Origin: Blastococcus sp.
Lineage (GTDB): Bacteria; Actinomycetota; Actinomycetes; Mycobacteriales; Geodermatophilaceae
Length of the DNA stretch: 7,090 nucleotides
NCBI GenBank assembly: GCA_025963345.1
Contig: JAOPUS010000100.1
Location: 1 to 7,090 of the forward strand
Direction of reading: 5' to 3'
Part shown: piece after piece, positions 5,886 to 7,090 of the stretch
Numbering within the stretch: the first letter of the stretch is position 1
Layout of the letters: each line of letters begins with the position of its first letter
The notes under the pieces: generated by a model
What the model was told of the DNA's origin: nothing
The model's database searches: none
What the model saw: the letters and a program-made list of their open reading frames with translations, nothing else
Translations under genes and position numbers: made by a program

Positions 5886-6224
5886 ATGAGTGTCGTGAAG
5901 ATCAATGCCGTGTCGGTCCCGCCTGAGCAGCAGGCCCGCTTCGAGGAGCGGTTCCGCGGCCGGGCCGGGGCCGTCGAGAAGACCCCGGGCTTCGAGTGGT
6001 TCGAGCTGCTCCGCCCACTCGAGGGCACCGACCAGTACCTCGTCTACACCCGCTGGAGCAGCGAGGAGGCCTACCGGACGTGGCAGTCCGGTCAGGACTT
6101 CGACCGGGCCCACGACGGGGGAGGGGACACCCTCGCGCCGGCGGCTGCCGCGTCGCACCACCTCTGGTCCTACGAGGTGCTGGAGTCCGCGGGGCCGCAC
6201 GCGGAGCAGGGGCAGCAGGCCTGA
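5886..6224 (+). CDS. MhuD/IsdG-type heme-degrading monooxygenase (ABM-fold)
   Basis: A 112-aa dimeric alpha-beta barrel (antibiotic biosynthesis monooxygenase fold) protein. It aligns by eye with Mycobacterium tuberculosis MhuD (recalled from memory): the N-terminal VVKINA with N7, PGFEWFELLRP (34-44), YLVYTRW (51-57), EEAYRTW (60-66) with W66, and AH at 75-76. In MhuD the catalytic residues are N7, W66 and the heme-binding H75; here N7 and W66 coincide and the His is one residue later. Such enzymes open heme to free iron, MhuD giving mycobilin. No heme uptake genes are nearby. The gene stands alone: divergent from larB, with a strong hairpin after it and a separate ilvE. Best call is heme oxygenase; a related small ABM-fold enzyme with another substrate remains possible. 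The start is fixed by GGGAG 4 nt upstream of the ATG. Confidence 0.85.
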   Translation: MSVVKINAVSVPPEQQARFEERFRGRAGAVEKTPGFEWFELLRPLEGTDQYLVYTRWSSEEAYRTWQSGQDFDRAHDGGGDTLAPAAAASHHLWSYEVLESAGPHAEQGQQA

Positions 6225-6226
6225 AC

Positions 6227-6261
6227 CGGTCCCCGGGACGGCGGAGGGCTCCCGGGGGCCG
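6227..6261 (+). terminator. Strong hairpin after the heme monooxygenase gene, possible terminator
   Basis: 6227-6238 (cggtccccggga) pairs with 6250-6261 (tcccgggggccg) over 12 bp with one G-T wobble and an 11-nt loop, starting 2 nt after the stop codon. There is no T-tract, as is frequent for actinobacterial terminators. It would separate the heme monooxygenase transcript from ilvE. Confidence 0.5.
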
Positions 6262-6274
6262 CCCGGGCCGGGAC

Positions 6275-6280
6275 TACTGT
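6275..6280 (+). promoter_or_regulatory. Possible -10 element for ilvE
   Basis: TACTGT fits the TANNNT pattern of actinobacterial housekeeping promoters and lies in an otherwise GC-rich gap, about 60 nt before the ilvE ATG and just after the putative terminator. No -35 match is seen at the right distance, so this is a weak call. Confidence 0.3.
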
Positions 6281-6328
6281 GACGGAGGGTCCCGGCGGTC
6301 GCCGGGCCGCTCGAACACGCACATCTGC

Positions 6329-6334
6329 AGGTGG
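6329..6334 (+). promoter_or_regulatory. Ribosome binding site of ilvE
   Basis: AGGTGG lies 5 nt before the ATG at 6340, fixing the start of ilvE. Confidence 0.6.
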
Positions 6335-6339
6335 GAGCC

Positions 6340-7090
6340 ATGACCGACACGCTCGCTGACAGCCGTACCTCCGCACGGATGTTCACCGAGGGCGTGCCGC
6401 TCGTGGTGGAGGACGTCCAGGGCCGCCCCCCGGCCGAGCGCGCGTCGATGCTGGCCGACCCCGGGTTCGGCCGGTATTTCACCGACCGCATGTTCGTGGC
6501 CCGCTACCGCGCCGGTCAGGGCTGGTACGACGCCCGGCTGACCGCGTATGCGCCGCTGCAGCTGGACCCGTCCACGGCGGTGCTGCACTACGCGCAGTCG
6601 ATCTTCGAGGGCCTCAAGGCCTACGCGCAGCCCGACGGCAGCGTCGCGACCTTCCGCCCGGAGGCCAACGCCGCCCGTTTCGTCCGTGGGGCGAAGCGGC
6701 TGGCCATGCCGCCGGTGCCCGAGGAGGCGTTCTTCTCCGCCGTCGACGCGCTCGTCGACGCCGACCGGGACTGGGTGCCGAACGGTCCGGACCAGACGCT
6801 GTACATCCGGCCGTACCAGATGGCCAGCGAGCCGTTCCTCGGCGTCCGGCCGGCCCACGAGTACCTGTTCCTGATCATCGCCAGCCCGGCCGGTGCGTAC
6901 TTCCCCCGCGGCGTGCAGCCGGTCTCGGTCTACCTCTCGGAGGACTACATCCGGGCGGCCCCGGGCGGCACCGGCGACATCAAGTGCGCCGGCAACTACG
7001 CGGCCAGCCTGCTGGCCCAGGAGCAGGCCATCGAGGCCGGCTGCGACCAGGTCGTCTGGCTCGACGCGGTGGAGAAGCGCTACGTCGAGG
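6340..7090 (+). CDS. ilvE: Branched-chain amino acid aminotransferase IlvE, N-terminal 250 residues
   Basis: A PLP-dependent fold-type IV transaminase that interconverts leucine, isoleucine and valine with their 2-keto acids using glutamate/2-oxoglutarate; cytoplasmic. The 250 residues present show the BCAT landmarks: GRYFTDRMFVARY (44-56), LHYAQSIFEGLKAY (82-95), FRPEANAARF (105-114), YIRPYQMAS (155-163), YFPRG (187-191), and GGTGDIKCAGNYAASL (209-224) with K215 as the PLP lysine. The long N-terminal part and these motifs fit the eukaryote/actinobacteria-like BCAT subgroup of about 360 aa, so roughly the last third is beyond the window. The ATG at 6340 has AGGTGG 5 nt upstream. No leucine/valine/isoleucine-rich leader peptide is seen before it, so attenuation is not supported. 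It appears to be transcribed on its own from the 115-bp gap. Confidence 0.96.
   Translation, partial: MTDTLADSRTSARMFTEGVPLVVEDVQGRPPAERASMLADPGFGRYFTDRMFVARYRAGQGWYDARLTAYAPLQLDPSTAVLHYAQSIFEGLKAYAQPDGSVATFRPEANAARFVRGAKRLAMPPVPEEAFFSAVDALVDADRDWVPNGPDQTLYIRPYQMASEPFLGVRPAHEYLFLIIASPAGAYFPRGVQPVSVYLSEDYIRAAPGGTGDIKCAGNYAASLLAQEQAIEAGCDQVVWLDAVEKRYVE

Noticed and set aside
5396..5926. Plus-strand frames opposite larB
   Set aside because: The minus-strand LarB motifs are strong and continuous; the plus frames are Ser/Thr/Arg-rich without recognisable domains.
4157..6028. A 623-codon open frame on the minus strand
   Set aside because: It is antisense to larE and out of frame with larB, has Arg/Gly-rich low-complexity sequence, and no family motifs. 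Long stop-free antisense frames are expected at this GC content.
6279..6362. A possible leader peptide for ilvE attenuation, GTG at 6279
   Set aside because: The predicted peptide is Arg/Gly-rich with no Leu, Ile or Val cluster, and it runs past the ilvE start in another frame.
1..7090. CRISPR array, tRNA or rRNA gene, insertion sequence, phage or defence system
   Set aside because: I saw no regularly spaced repeats, cloverleaf-like sequence, transposase motifs or terminal inverted repeats; the genes present are housekeeping or metabolic.

Overview
The window is chromosomal DNA from a very GC-rich actinobacterium. Nearly every third codon position is G or C, GTG starts are common, and genes are packed with 4-base stop/start overlaps. 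The protein style (MhuD-like heme enzyme, DinF-type MATE between a DHH phosphoesterase and truB, acidic RbfA tail) suggests the Geodermatophilaceae (Blastococcus/Geodermatophilus/Modestobacter) or a close relative. That family call is inference, not a search result.

Layout, left to right. Positions 1-66 are the tail of a DUF503 (YlxP-like) gene, followed by a large GC-rich hairpin (71-127). Then comes a plus-strand run: rbfA (156-677), a small acidic protein of unknown function (674-916), a DHH/DHHA1 phosphoesterase of the NrnA type (922-1929), a DinF-type MATE efflux protein (1961-3358) and truB (3375-4289). This is the usual actinobacterial translation/RNA-processing cluster downstream of infB. 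truB runs directly by a GTGA overlap into larE (4286-5146). The convergent larB (5826-5137, minus) overlaps the end of larE by 10 bp. A 59-bp gap separates larB from a divergent MhuD/IsdG-type heme monooxygenase (5886-6224). After a strong hairpin, the branched-chain aminotransferase ilvE starts at 6340 and runs off the right edge. No stretch longer than about 120 bases lacks a gene.

Functionally there are three blocks. The first is ribosome and RNA maturation: RbfA on the 30S subunit, TruB on tRNA U55, and the DHH enzyme on short oligonucleotides or pAp. The second is two of the three enzymes for the nickel-pincer nucleotide cofactor of lactate-racemase-family enzymes (LarB, LarE; LarC is not in the window). 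The third is a heme-degrading enzyme and an amino-acid transaminase that look separately transcribed.

The most unusual structure is at the DHH/MATE junction. A 35-bp tandem duplication copied the start-codon region of the MATE gene. The length is not a multiple of three, so the first copy is now a 12-codon mini-ORF that overlaps the DHH stop (ATGA) and ends on the MATE start (ATGA). Each copy carries a 7-bp hairpin just after its ATG, and two of the four differences between copies are a base-pair swap that keeps the stem intact. A similar, shorter 7-codon bridge lies between MATE and truB. Together these form a chain of NTGA junctions that may couple translation along the operon.
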